Shown piece after piece: positions 1-5,164 of a stretch of 7,612 nucleotides of DNA. Numbering within the stretch: the stretch's first letter is position 1; each line of letters begins with the position of its first letter. The notes under the pieces were generated by a model. The model saw only the letters and a program-made list of their open reading frames with translations, did not search any database and was not told where the DNA came from. The translations under genes and the position numbers were made by a program. Source of the DNA: an uncultured Pseudomonadota bacterium (GTDB lineage Bacteria; Pseudomonadota; Gammaproteobacteria; Burkholderiales; Usitatibacteraceae). The stretch covers positions 1 to 7,612 of the forward strand of contig CALEJW010000030.1 in the NCBI GenBank assembly GCA_937898635.1. The letters are read 5' to 3'.

Positions 1-488
1 GGGGCCGAGGGCATCGCGGCGGCGGGCGGGGAAGCCGCGGGCGGTGGCGCGACGTTCGCCCGTGCCGGCTCCGCGGGCCGCGGCGGATCCGGCGCGAAAC
101 GCTTCGCTTCGGGAGCCGCCCTCGGCGGTTCGGCCCGCACGGGAGCCGATTCCTTGAGGAGCGGGGCGGGCGCCGCCGGCTTCGCGGGAGCCGCCTGTTG
201 CTCGGGTTCCGCGGCCGGAACCGGATACTCCGCGCTACCCGCGGAAGGCGGCGCTCCCTCGTCGATCCGCAAGGGCCTCTCCCGCTCGACCTGCAGGGAC
301 ACGCCGATCGCCAGCGCGAGCACGGCGGCGATCGAGATCGGGACCTGCCAGCGGCGCGCGCCGCCCGGGCGCGAGCCGGCCGCGCGCCGCGCGGCCGCCC
401 GGATGGCGGCGTCGAGCTCGGGCGAGGGCGTCTCGTCGGGCAGGGCGCGATAGGCGGCCCGAACGCGGGGATCGCGCGGCTCAGCCAT
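1..488 (-). CDS. Anti-sigma-factor-like single-pass membrane protein (C-terminus beyond left edge)
   Basis: Reading leftwards from an ATG at 488-486, the frame stays open to the edge, giving 162 residues without a stop. The N-terminal ~45 residues are charged and soluble and contain PELDAAIRAAARRA (about 23-36), a helix I associate with the cytosolic part of proteins encoded directly after ECF sigma genes. A single hydrophobic segment (about 48-66) follows. The remainder, to residue 162, is a Pro/Ala/Glu-rich low-complexity stretch that would lie in the periplasm as a flexible tether. The start overlaps the sigma stop in ATGGCTGA (481-488), so the two are probably translationally coupled. I see no HxxxCxxC zinc motif, so it is not a classical ZAS-domain anti-sigma factor. 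The sigma-binding role is inferred from position and topology. The sensor domain, if any, lies outside the window. Confidence 0.75.
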   Translation of the reverse strand, partial: MAEPRDPRVRAAYRALPDETPSPELDAAIRAAARRAAGSRPGGARRWQVPISIAAVLALAIGVSLQVERERPLRIDEGAPPSAGSAEYPVPAAEPEQQAAPAKPAAPAPLLKESAPVRAEPPRAAPEAKRFAPDPPRPAEPARANVAPPPAASPPAAAMPSA

Positions 489-1041
489 CGAGCGCCTCCC
501 GGAGCTTCGCGCTCGCGTAGCGGACGCGGCTCTTCACGGCTTCCTCGTTGGCGCCGGTGGCCGCGGCGATCTCGGCGATGGACATTTCCGCTTCCTCCTT
601 CATCACGAAGGCCTCGCGCTGCGCGGGCGGGAGCGCCTCGAAGGCCGCCGCGAAACGCGCAAGGGCCTCCCGGCTCGATGCCTGCGCGAAGGGCTCGTCG
701 GCGGGATCGCCCGGCGGGTCGATCGCGGGGCGCCCGTCCCCGTCGTCATCCCCGTCCAGCGGCACGAGGACGAGGCCCTTGCGGCGCCAGGCGTCCACCA
801 GGCGGTTGTGGGCGATGGCGTAGAGCCAGGTGGTGAACTTCGCGCGCGGCTCGTAGCGTTGGCGCGCCTCGATCGCCTTCATCCACACGTCCTGGAAGAT
901 CTCCTCCGCGTCGGCCCGCGACGGGAGCGAGCGCGAGACGAAGCGGTACACCGTGCCCTTGTGGCGGGCGTAGAGGCGGTCGAACGCGCCGGCATCCCCT
1001 TGCGCGAAGGCGAGCATGAGCTGTTCGTCGGTTTCGGGCAC
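481..1041 (-). CDS. ECF-family RNA polymerase sigma factor (sigma-70, RpoE-like)
   Basis: This 186-residue protein has the standard two-domain ECF layout and length. Region 2 (about 20-88) includes DAEEIFQDVWMKAIEA and the -10-binding stretch FTTWLYAIAHNRLVDAWRRK. An acidic, Gly/Asp/Pro-rich linker (about 95-122) follows. Region 4 (about 128-182) has ALPPAQREAF and the -35-recognition helix-turn-helix MSIAEIAAATGANEEAVKSRVRYASAKLREAL. There is no region 1.1 or 3, as expected for this group. It should direct core RNA polymerase to a small regulon when released from its partner, very probably the membrane protein encoded immediately downstream. The start is GTG at 1041-1039, matching the usual family N-terminus (xETDEQLML). 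I see no Shine-Dalgarno before it. It lies 39 bases after the stop of the exported-protein gene, so co-transcription is likely. The ECF subgroup and regulon cannot be read from the sequence. Confidence 0.95.
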   Translation of the reverse strand: MPETDEQLMLAFAQGDAGAFDRLYARHKGTVYRFVSRSLPSRADAEEIFQDVWMKAIEARQRYEPRAKFTTWLYAIAHNRLVDAWRRKGLVLVPLDGDDDGDGRPAIDPPGDPADEPFAQASSREALARFAAAFEALPPAQREAFVMKEEAEMSIAEIAAATGANEEAVKSRVRYASAKLREALDG

Positions 1042-1064
1042 GCGGGGAGTTTACGCCCCCCGCG
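1039..1064 (-). promoter_or_regulatory. Hairpin and possible -10 element at the sigma gene start
   Basis: A perfect 7-bp inverted repeat (CGCGGGG 1041-1047 and CCCCGCG 1058-1064, 10-base loop) touches the first base of the sigma GTG start. On the minus strand the loop contains TAAACT (1053-1048), only six bases before GTG, with no ribosome-binding site in between. This fits either an RNA hairpin that limits initiation or a -10 element giving a leaderless transcript. There is no convincing -35 about 17 bases upstream. In a sequence this GC-rich, a 7-bp GC stem can arise by chance. Confidence 0.3.
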
Positions 1065-1080
1065 TCCCGGCGATGCCCGC

Positions 1081-1911
1081 CTAGGCGCCGGGCGGCCGGT
1101 GCCAGTCGCGGTACCGGGACACCGGGTCGGGCACGAAGCCGGGGAAGGGATTCGGGTCGCGCGGCCGCGGCGCGGCGCGGATCACGCCCTGGGCGACGAG
1201 GTTCCTCGTGCTGTCGTAGTAGATCGTGATCGTCTCCACGGGATGCGGCGTCGCGCGCACGAAGTCCACCCAGCGCGCGGGATTCGTCTCGCGCCGGCCG
1301 TGGCCCGTGCCGAGCGGGGATTCGGCGCGGGCGCTCTTCTCCGCGGAGTCGCGCGAGTCCGCGTTTCCCGGGGCCGAGGGGGCGGCGGGGCGCGCGGGGG
1401 CGCTGCCGGATTCCTCCTTGGCGAAGGGCACGGGGCGCGGCCGCTCGAAGGCGACCGGCTCCGGGGGCTTCCTGCGGAAGAGCGCGACCCCGATCACGCC
1501 GACGTCGTCGGGACGCCCGGTGCGCGCGGCGTAGGAATCGGGGAGCGTGGTGAAGTAGAAGGCGGCGGTGCGCTGCATGTTCTTGCGCCAGCCCGCCACG
1601 TCGAGGGAGGCCCAGGAGCCCAGCACGTAGCCGCTCTGCGAGGCCTGCGCCGTCTCGCCGGTGATCACGTTCACCCCGTCGACGCTCACGACGGCGAGGA
1701 GGTCCTCCCCGGCGGCATTGCGGACCCGGATGCGGTATTCGTTGCCCGGCTGTCCCGCGACGTAGGCCCGGCCGTCGCGCCAGTGCACGGGCAGTTCCCG
1801 GTTTGCGGTGCGGTCGAAGACGGTGACGCGGGCGAGGCTCCCCGCCCCGTGGGCGCAGGCGGGAAGGACGAAGGCGGCGGCGAGGGCGGCGGCGAGGGCG
1901 AGGCGCTTCAT
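1081..1911 (-). CDS. Exported uncharacterised protein encoded beside the ECF sigma factor
   Basis: This 276-residue protein starts with a clear export signal: MKR, then a hydrophobic Ala/Leu stretch to about residue 18. Cleavage could be by signal peptidase I near residues 20-24. LPAC (16-19) also resembles a lipobox, though Pro is unusual there. The conserved-looking core is residues 27-147, containing LPVHW, YVAGQPGNEYRIRVRN, VSVDGVNVITGETA, SQSGYVLGSW, AAFYFTTLPDSYAARTGRP and VGVIGVALF. I recognise this as a recurring proteobacterial family without an assigned function. A Pro/Ala/Ser-rich linker (about 148-212) leads to a short C-terminal part (213-248) with ETITIYYDSTRNLVAQGVI. It has a good Shine-Dalgarno (AAAGGAGC, 1923-1916) five bases before ATG and lies 39 bases upstream of the sigma gene. 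Position suggests an envelope protein controlled by, or feeding into, the sigma system; that is inference. Confidence 0.9.
   Translation of the reverse strand: MKRLALAAALAAAFVLPACAHGAGSLARVTVFDRTANRELPVHWRDGRAYVAGQPGNEYRIRVRNAAGEDLLAVVSVDGVNVITGETAQASQSGYVLGSWASLDVAGWRKNMQRTAAFYFTTLPDSYAARTGRPDDVGVIGVALFRRKPPEPVAFERPRPVPFAKEESGSAPARPAAPSAPGNADSRDSAEKSARAESPLGTGHGRRETNPARWVDFVRATPHPVETITIYYDSTRNLVAQGVIRAAPRPRDPNPFPGFVPDPVSRYRDWHRPPGA
1873..1902 (-). repeat. 12-base tandem repeat (2.5 copies) inside the signal peptide
   Basis: The unit GGCGGCGGCGAG occurs at 1873-1884 and 1885-1896, followed by a half copy at 1897-1902. On the coding strand it encodes Leu-Ala-Ala-Ala repeats that make up the hydrophobic core of the signal peptide. 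In-frame gain or loss of a unit would change only signal-peptide length. Confidence 0.6.
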
Positions 1912-1928
1912 GACGGCTCCTTTCGGGG

Positions 1929-1949
1929 CATCCCCGCCGGGATGGCGGG
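1929..1949 (-). other. Two mutually exclusive hairpins upstream of the exported-protein gene
   Basis: CATCCC (1929-1934) can pair with GGGATG (1939-1944) around a 4-base loop. Alternatively, CCCGCC (1933-1938) can pair with GGCGGG (1944-1949) around a 5-base loop. The two share bases and cannot form together. They sit in the 73-base gap between the universal stress gene stop and the next gene, just 5' of its Shine-Dalgarno. Neither is followed by a T-run, so this is not a clear terminator. Chance formation is quite possible. Confidence 0.25.
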
Positions 1950-1984
1950 CTCAGGTCATGAAACGGCGCCGCCGCGCGAAAGGG

Positions 1985-2422
1985 TCAATGGGTGATGACG
2001 ACGAGGACGTTGCAGGGCGAATGCTCGATGAGCGCCTTGGAGACGGAGCCGCGCCACCAGCGCGCCGCCCAGCCCTCGAGGTGGCGGTGGCCGACGACGA
2101 TCAGATCCGCGGAGATGCGCGAGGCGCACTTGGCGATCTCGTCGACCGCGTCGCCCACGACGACCTCGCCGTTCGCGTTGTGCCCGGCCTCCGCGAGCCG
2201 GCGCAGGCCTTCGTCGAGGATGGCCTGGTACTGCTCGCGGTCGCGCTCCTCGCTGCCGGCGTCGTAGACGCCGCCCTCGGCGCCGATGAAGGTCGCCGGC
2301 GAGGGCATGACCGCGACGAGGAAGAGCTCCGACTTGGCCCACTGCGCGATGTCGCTGCAGTCGAGCAGGGCCTTCTGGCCGGTCTGGGACCCGTCGTAGG
2401 CCAGCAAGATTCTCTTGTACAT
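1985..2422 (-). CDS. Universal stress protein, UspA family
   Basis: This is a 145-residue single-domain protein of normal Usp length. It opens with the family's first strand, YKRILLAYDGS (2-11), where the Asp contacts nucleotide in ATP-binding members. It ends with the typical SADLIVVGHRH...RGSVSKALIEHSPCNVLVV (104-142). The ATP-loop consensus is G-x2-G-x9-G-S/T. Here it reads G111-H-R-H114, ten residues, then G125-S126, so the second Gly is His and the spacer is one residue longer. Nucleotide binding is therefore plausible but not assured. The protein is cytosolic with no signal or membrane segment. The ATG at 2422-2420 follows GGAGG with a somewhat long spacer of about nine bases. A 73-base gap with weak hairpins separates it from the exported-protein gene downstream, so it may be its own unit. 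Confidence 0.93.
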   Translation of the reverse strand: MYKRILLAYDGSQTGQKALLDCSDIAQWAKSELFLVAVMPSPATFIGAEGGVYDAGSEERDREQYQAILDEGLRRLAEAGHNANGEVVVGDAVDEIAKCASRISADLIVVGHRHLEGWAARWWRGSVSKALIEHSPCNVLVVITH

Positions 2423-2478
2423 GGTGGGATGCCTCCAGGCTTGTGCGCGCCAGCCCCAATGGTCGCCATGATCCGCGC

Positions 2479-2494
2479 GCGGCGCAAGCGCCGC
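2479..2494 (-). other. GC hairpin just after the GcvR-like stop, no T-run
   Basis: GCGGCGC and GCGCCGC flank an AA centre (2486-2487), forming a 7-bp stem that begins six bases past the stop codon of the ACT-domain gene. No T-run follows on the minus strand, so it is not a convincing intrinsic terminator. It could be a 3'-end stabilising hairpin or chance. The rest of the gap (2423-2478) shows only the universal stress gene's ribosome-binding site. Confidence 0.25.
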
Positions 2495-2499
2495 CCGCG

Positions 2500-3030
2500 C
2501 TAGCGGCCCGCGGGCGGGCCGAGCTCGAGGTCGACCATCATCTCGTTGGCGAGGGACTCGAGCCCGCGCTGCAGTTCCGCGTCGGGCAGCTCCGCCGGCA
2601 CCGCGAGCAGCGCCTTCACCTTGAAGAGGTGCTCGCCCGACATCGCGGCGCTCGCCACCTGGGTGTCCAGCTCCTCGATGCTCACGCCGCGCTGCGCGAG
2701 GTTGCCCGAGAGGTCGCGGACGATCCCCGGGCGGTCGTGGCCGACGAGTTCGAGGCGGACCCGGCGGCGCGCGGGCGCGACCGCCTCGGCCTGGCTGCGG
2801 GCGATCACGATGCGAAGCCCCGAGGACTCGAGCGCCTCGAGGGCCTTCGCGAGCGCGTCCGCCTTCGCGTCCTCCACCTCGAAATGCACCATGCCCGCGA
2901 ACTGGCCCGCGAGGTTCGCCATGCGGCTCGCCGCCCAGTTGGCGCCGTAGCGCTGCGCGGTGTCGGAGAGCGCGTTCACGATCCCGGGCCGGTCCGGGCC
3001 GATGGCGGTCACCACGAGCGAGGTGGTCAT
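2500..3030 (-). CDS. gcvR: Double ACT-domain protein, GcvR-like (glycine cleavage repressor family)
   Basis: This 176-residue protein contains two tandem ACT domains, about residues 4-77 and 90-170. Each opens with the ligand-contact signature: GPDRPGIV (11-18) and GHDRPGIV (97-104). Between them is a short Ala/Arg linker. The signature NWAASRMANLAGQFAGMV (31-48) is characteristic of the GcvR family, and the length is close to E. coli GcvR. In E. coli, GcvR has no DNA-binding domain; it binds glycine and acts by holding the activator GcvA inactive, so repressing the glycine cleavage operon. No gcvA or gcvTHP lies in this window, so the target here is unproven and another amino-acid-sensing role is possible. 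The start at 3030-3028 has AGGGAA seven bases ahead. It is separated from the upstream parvulin gene by a strong terminator, so it is a separate transcription unit. Confidence 0.88.
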   Translation of the reverse strand: MTTSLVVTAIGPDRPGIVNALSDTAQRYGANWAASRMANLAGQFAGMVHFEVEDAKADALAKALEALESSGLRIVIARSQAEAVAPARRRVRLELVGHDRPGIVRDLSGNLAQRGVSIEELDTQVASAAMSGEHLFKVKALLAVPAELPDAELQRGLESLANEMMVDLELGPPAGR

Positions 3031-3064
3031 GGGGTTTCCCTGGGGCGTGTGAGATGTCCCGGCG

Positions 3065-3070
3065 ATGATA
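3065..3070 (-). promoter_or_regulatory. Candidate -10 element for the GcvR-like gene
   Basis: On the minus strand TATCAT (five of six matches to TATAAT) lies 35 bases before the ATG of the ACT-domain gene, which would give a leader of roughly 28 bases. No good -35 is seen at 16-18 bases; that position falls inside the terminator palindrome. A promoter is expected here because the terminator isolates this gene from the upstream operon. Confidence 0.35.
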
Positions 3071-3079
3071 GCGCGAACG

Positions 3080-3108
3080 AAAAAAGGGGCGCCCGCGGGC
3101 GCCCCTTT
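3080..3108 (-). terminator. Strong Rho-independent terminator of the yciB-parvulin operon
   Basis: Positions 3083-3108 form a perfect 26-base palindrome: a 10-bp GC-rich arm centred between 3095 and 3096, extended by three A-T pairs. Read on the minus strand it ends in six consecutive T (3085-3080), the classical intrinsic terminator form. It starts 21 bases after the parvulin stop codon. Read on the plus strand only three T follow, so it is directional and serves the minus-strand genes. Confidence 0.92.
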
Positions 3109-3129
3109 CGGGCGAGGCCGCGTGGAGGG

Positions 3130-3948
3130 CTAGCGCTCCTCCACCTTCGCCTTGCTGCGCAGCTCGACCACGAGCTTCTGGATCTGCTGCTGCTGCGCGC
3201 GCTGGCGGAACTGCTCCTTCAGCTCCTCGAAGGCGGGCACCTTGAGGGGACGCACGTCGTCCAGGCGGATCACGTGGAAGCCGAAGTCGGTCTTCACCGG
3301 CGCGGTCGTGAGCTGGCCCTTCTTCATGGCCATGACGGCGTCGGCGAAGGGCTTCACGTAGCGCGCGGAGGGGCCCCAGTCGAGGTCGCCGCCGTTGTCC
3401 TTCGAGCCCGGGTCCTTCGACTTCTCCTTGGCGATCTTGGCGAAGTCGGCGCCCTTGCCGAGGTCGGCGATGATCGCCTTCGCGTCATCTTCCTTGTCGA
3501 CGAGGATGTGGCGCAGCTTGTACTCGTTCTCGCCCATGGTCTTCTTGAAGTCCTCGTACTGCTTCTGCAGGTCGAGGTCGGTGATGGGGTTCGCCTTCAC
3601 CTCGCTCTCGAAGAGCGCGCGCACGAGGACCGCCTGGCGGGCCATGTCCACCTGCGCCATCACGTCGGCGTTCTTGTCCAGGCCGCGCTTCTGCGCCGCC
3701 TGCACGAGCACCTCGCGGTTGATGAGCTCCTCGCGCACGGCCTTCTGGCGCTCCGGCGTGTCGGGCTGGCCGCCCGCGGTGAGCTCCTTGTTCATCATGT
3801 CGATGCGCGATTGCGGGATGGTGACGCCGTTCACCACGATCTTGCCGGCGGCGGCGGCCTTTTTCGGGGCCTTCTCCTGGGCGACGGCGCCGACGGCGAA
3901 CGTGCCCGCGACGAGCGCGACGGCGAGGGTCTTCAGGGTGGGATGCAT
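3130..3948 (-). CDS. Secreted peptidyl-prolyl cis-trans isomerase, SurA/PrsA-like parvulin
   Basis: This 272-residue protein is predicted to act as a periplasmic foldase, isomerising X-Pro bonds and chaperoning exported proteins. A Sec signal peptide covers residues 1-23, with A21-V22-A23 before the cut. A SurA-type N-terminal helical chaperone segment (about 33-130) includes VNGVTIPQSRIDMM and REELINREVLVQAAQKRGL. The parvulin domain (about 143-232) shows YKLRHILV, GADFAKIAKEKSKDPGSKDN, GGDLDWG, and FGFHVIRLDD. A charged, Gln-rich C-terminal helix (238-272) closes the protein. I chose ATG 3948-3946: AGAGGA sits six bases upstream and the signal peptide then begins normally. An in-frame start at 3972 would add eight residues and overlap bolA. 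The gene is last in its operon, 20 bases after bolA, and a terminator follows. The call is firm; the exact client range is unknown. Confidence 0.95.
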   Translation of the reverse strand: MHPTLKTLAVALVAGTFAVGAVAQEKAPKKAAAAGKIVVNGVTIPQSRIDMMNKELTAGGQPDTPERQKAVREELINREVLVQAAQKRGLDKNADVMAQVDMARQAVLVRALFESEVKANPITDLDLQKQYEDFKKTMGENEYKLRHILVDKEDDAKAIIADLGKGADFAKIAKEKSKDPGSKDNGGDLDWGPSARYVKPFADAVMAMKKGQLTTAPVKTDFGFHVIRLDDVRPLKVPAFEELKEQFRQRAQQQQIQKLVVELRSKAKVEER

Positions 3949-3968
3949 GGAGTTTCCTCTAGGTGGGT

Positions 3969-4223
3969 TCAAAACTGCTCGGGCGCGAACGCCTCGATTC
4001 TCAGGGCATGGATGTCGCGATTCATGAGGTCGCCCAGGGCCTCGTAAACCATTCGGTGCCTCGCGAGCGGGGGCTTGCCGCGGAAGGCCTCGGAAACGAT
4101 GGTGAGCTGCCAGTGCGCGCCGTCGGCGCCGTGGCCCACGTGCAGGTGGTCCTCGTCGACGAGCGCCACGCTCTCCGGGGAGAGGACGGCGAGCCGCTCG
4201 CGGATGGCGCTCTCGAGGCTCAC
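3969..4223 (-). CDS. bolA: BolA family protein
   Basis: This 84-residue protein matches the compact BolA fold. Conserved features visible are DEDHLHVGHG (23-32), the FRGKPPLARHRMVYEAL helix-turn region (47-63) and MNRDIHALRIEAF (67-79). The His in IHAL is the one that, in studied BolA proteins, helps bind a bridging [2Fe-2S] cluster with a monothiol glutaredoxin. RHRMVY favours the BolA branch over IbaG. The family acts in the cytosol in Fe-S trafficking and stress-related control of shape and envelope genes. The start is GTG at 4223-4221, overlapping the upstream stop as GTGA (4220-4223), which implies translational coupling with the YciI-like gene. Its place next to YciB and a periplasmic foldase is consistent with an envelope link, although no direct partnership is shown. 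Confidence 0.93.
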   Translation of the reverse strand: MSLESAIRERLAVLSPESVALVDEDHLHVGHGADGAHWQLTIVSEAFRGKPPLARHRMVYEALGDLMNRDIHALRIEAFAPEQF

Positions 4224-4519
4224 GGCAGCGCCTTGCGGAAGGGCTTCACCGTGACCTTCGCGTAGACGCCCGCGGCCACGTAGGGGTCCTCGCTCGCCCA
4301 GGCGAGCGCGAGCTCCCGCGAGGCGAATTCCGCCACGATGAGCGAGCCCGAGAAGCCGGCGGGGCCGGGATCCTCGGCGTCGAGGAGCGGGTGCGGGCCC
4401 GCGAGGACGAGGCGCCCCTCGTCGAGGAGCGCCTTCAGGCGCGCCACGTGCGCGGGCCTCGCGCCGAGGCGCTTGTCCAGGGAGCCGGGTACGTCCTCGG
4501 CGATGATCGCGTAGAGCAT
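4220..4519 (-). CDS. YciI-like domain protein
   Basis: This 99-residue protein spans a single YciI/dimeric ferredoxin-like alpha+beta domain: MLYAIIAEDVPGS, then RPAHVARLKALLDEGRLVLAGPHPLLD, FSGSLIVAEFASRELALAWASEDPYVAAGVYAKVTVKPFR. In the studied family a His/Asp pair is proposed as the active site; here His24 is present, with Asp33 or Glu34 as possible partner. The reaction is not established for the family. The start is ATG 4519-4517, with AAGGA five bases upstream. An in-frame ATG at 4582 would add a 21-residue Arg/Pro-rich tail that overlaps the yciB end and looks unlike the family. The gene sits 34 bases after yciB and overlaps bolA by four bases, so it is firmly inside this operon. Confidence 0.92.
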   Translation of the reverse strand: MLYAIIAEDVPGSLDKRLGARPAHVARLKALLDEGRLVLAGPHPLLDAEDPGPAGFSGSLIVAEFASRELALAWASEDPYVAAGVYAKVTVKPFRKALP

Positions 4520-4553
4520 GTCCGTCCTTGTCGTCGTCCGCGCCGGCGGCCCG

Positions 4554-5120
4554 CTAGGGCTTCGGCGTCTCCGGCGCGGCACCGGGCTTGGCTTCCTCGT
4601 CGGGCAGGTACTTCGCGATCCAGAAGGCCTGCGCCACCACGAAGGCGAGCATGAGGCCCATGCCGCCGAAGAGCTTGAAGTTGACCCAGGTGTCCGTGTC
4701 GAAGGTGTAGGCCACCCAGAGGTTGAGCGTTCCCTTGAAGAGGAAGAAGGCGCCCCAGGCCACGCAGAGCTTCGTCCACGCGTGCTCGGGCATGGTGATC
4801 CCCTCGGACATCACCGCCTTCACGAGGTTCGTGCGGAAGGCGAGGCCGCCCAGGAAGACGAGCCCCGCGAGCCAGTAGAGGACCGAGGGCTTCCACTTGA
4901 TGAAGGTCTCGTCGCGCAGGAGCAGCGTCGCGCCCCCGAAGAGCACGATGATGACGAGGCTCATCCAGAGCATGTTCGAGACCTTGCGGCCCCGCGCGAG
5001 CACCCAGCCCACCTGGAAGATGGTCGCGGCGATGGCGACCCCGGTGGCGACGTAGATGCCCTGGAGCTTGAAGGCGACGAAGAAGAGGATGACCGGGAAA
5101 AGGTCGAACAGCAGCTTCAA
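4554..5120 (-). CDS. yciB: Inner-membrane protein YciB (septation protein A / IspZ family)
   Basis: This 188-residue polytopic inner-membrane protein has about six hydrophobic segments: roughly 3-20, 21-41, 50-67, 78-95, 117-137 and 147-166. Family signatures are FDLFPVILFFVAFK at the N-terminus, VLFGGATLL, ETFIKWKPSVLYW (with the FIKWKP core), and DTWVNFKLFG. YciB takes part in cell-envelope synthesis and normal division, and interacts with elongation and division machinery in enterobacteria. The start is uncertain and non-ATG: TTG at 5120-5118 gives the family-typical MKLLFDLFP. TTG at 5129-5127 adds Met-Arg-Leu. GAGG lies about 12 bases from the first and 3 from the second, so neither spacing is ideal. 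I prefer 5120 on family resemblance. It is probably co-transcribed with the 241-aa gene ending at 5165. Confidence 0.95.
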   Translation of the reverse strand: MKLLFDLFPVILFFVAFKLQGIYVATGVAIAATIFQVGWVLARGRKVSNMLWMSLVIIVLFGGATLLLRDETFIKWKPSVLYWLAGLVFLGGLAFRTNLVKAVMSEGITMPEHAWTKLCVAWGAFFLFKGTLNLWVAYTFDTDTWVNFKLFGGMGLMLAFVVAQAFWIAKYLPDEEAKPGAAPETPKP

Positions 5121-5164
5121 GAGACGCAAAATCCTCGCAAAATCAATCCGCTATTTTCGCCCAT

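Noticed and set aside
808..1995. 395-codon open frame on the plus strand
   Set aside because: Antisense to the sigma and exported-protein genes; composition is Arg/Gly/His/Val-rich with no domain, typical of a high-GC shadow frame.
1956..2487. Alternative minus-strand frames over the universal stress gene
   Set aside because: The Usp frame carries the family's conserved N-terminal strand and GSVS loop; the others are Arg-rich noise.
3083..3108. Perfect palindrome considered as a dimeric protein operator
   Set aside because: The six-T run on one side and its location 21 bases after a stop codon fit an intrinsic terminator better.
2443..4047. 534-codon open frame on the plus strand
   Set aside because: It lies antisense across the GcvR-like and parvulin genes, which have clear domains and ribosome sites, and it crosses the terminator palindrome. 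The translation is Leu/Val/Arg/His-rich low-complexity, as expected from a reverse frame in GC-rich DNA.
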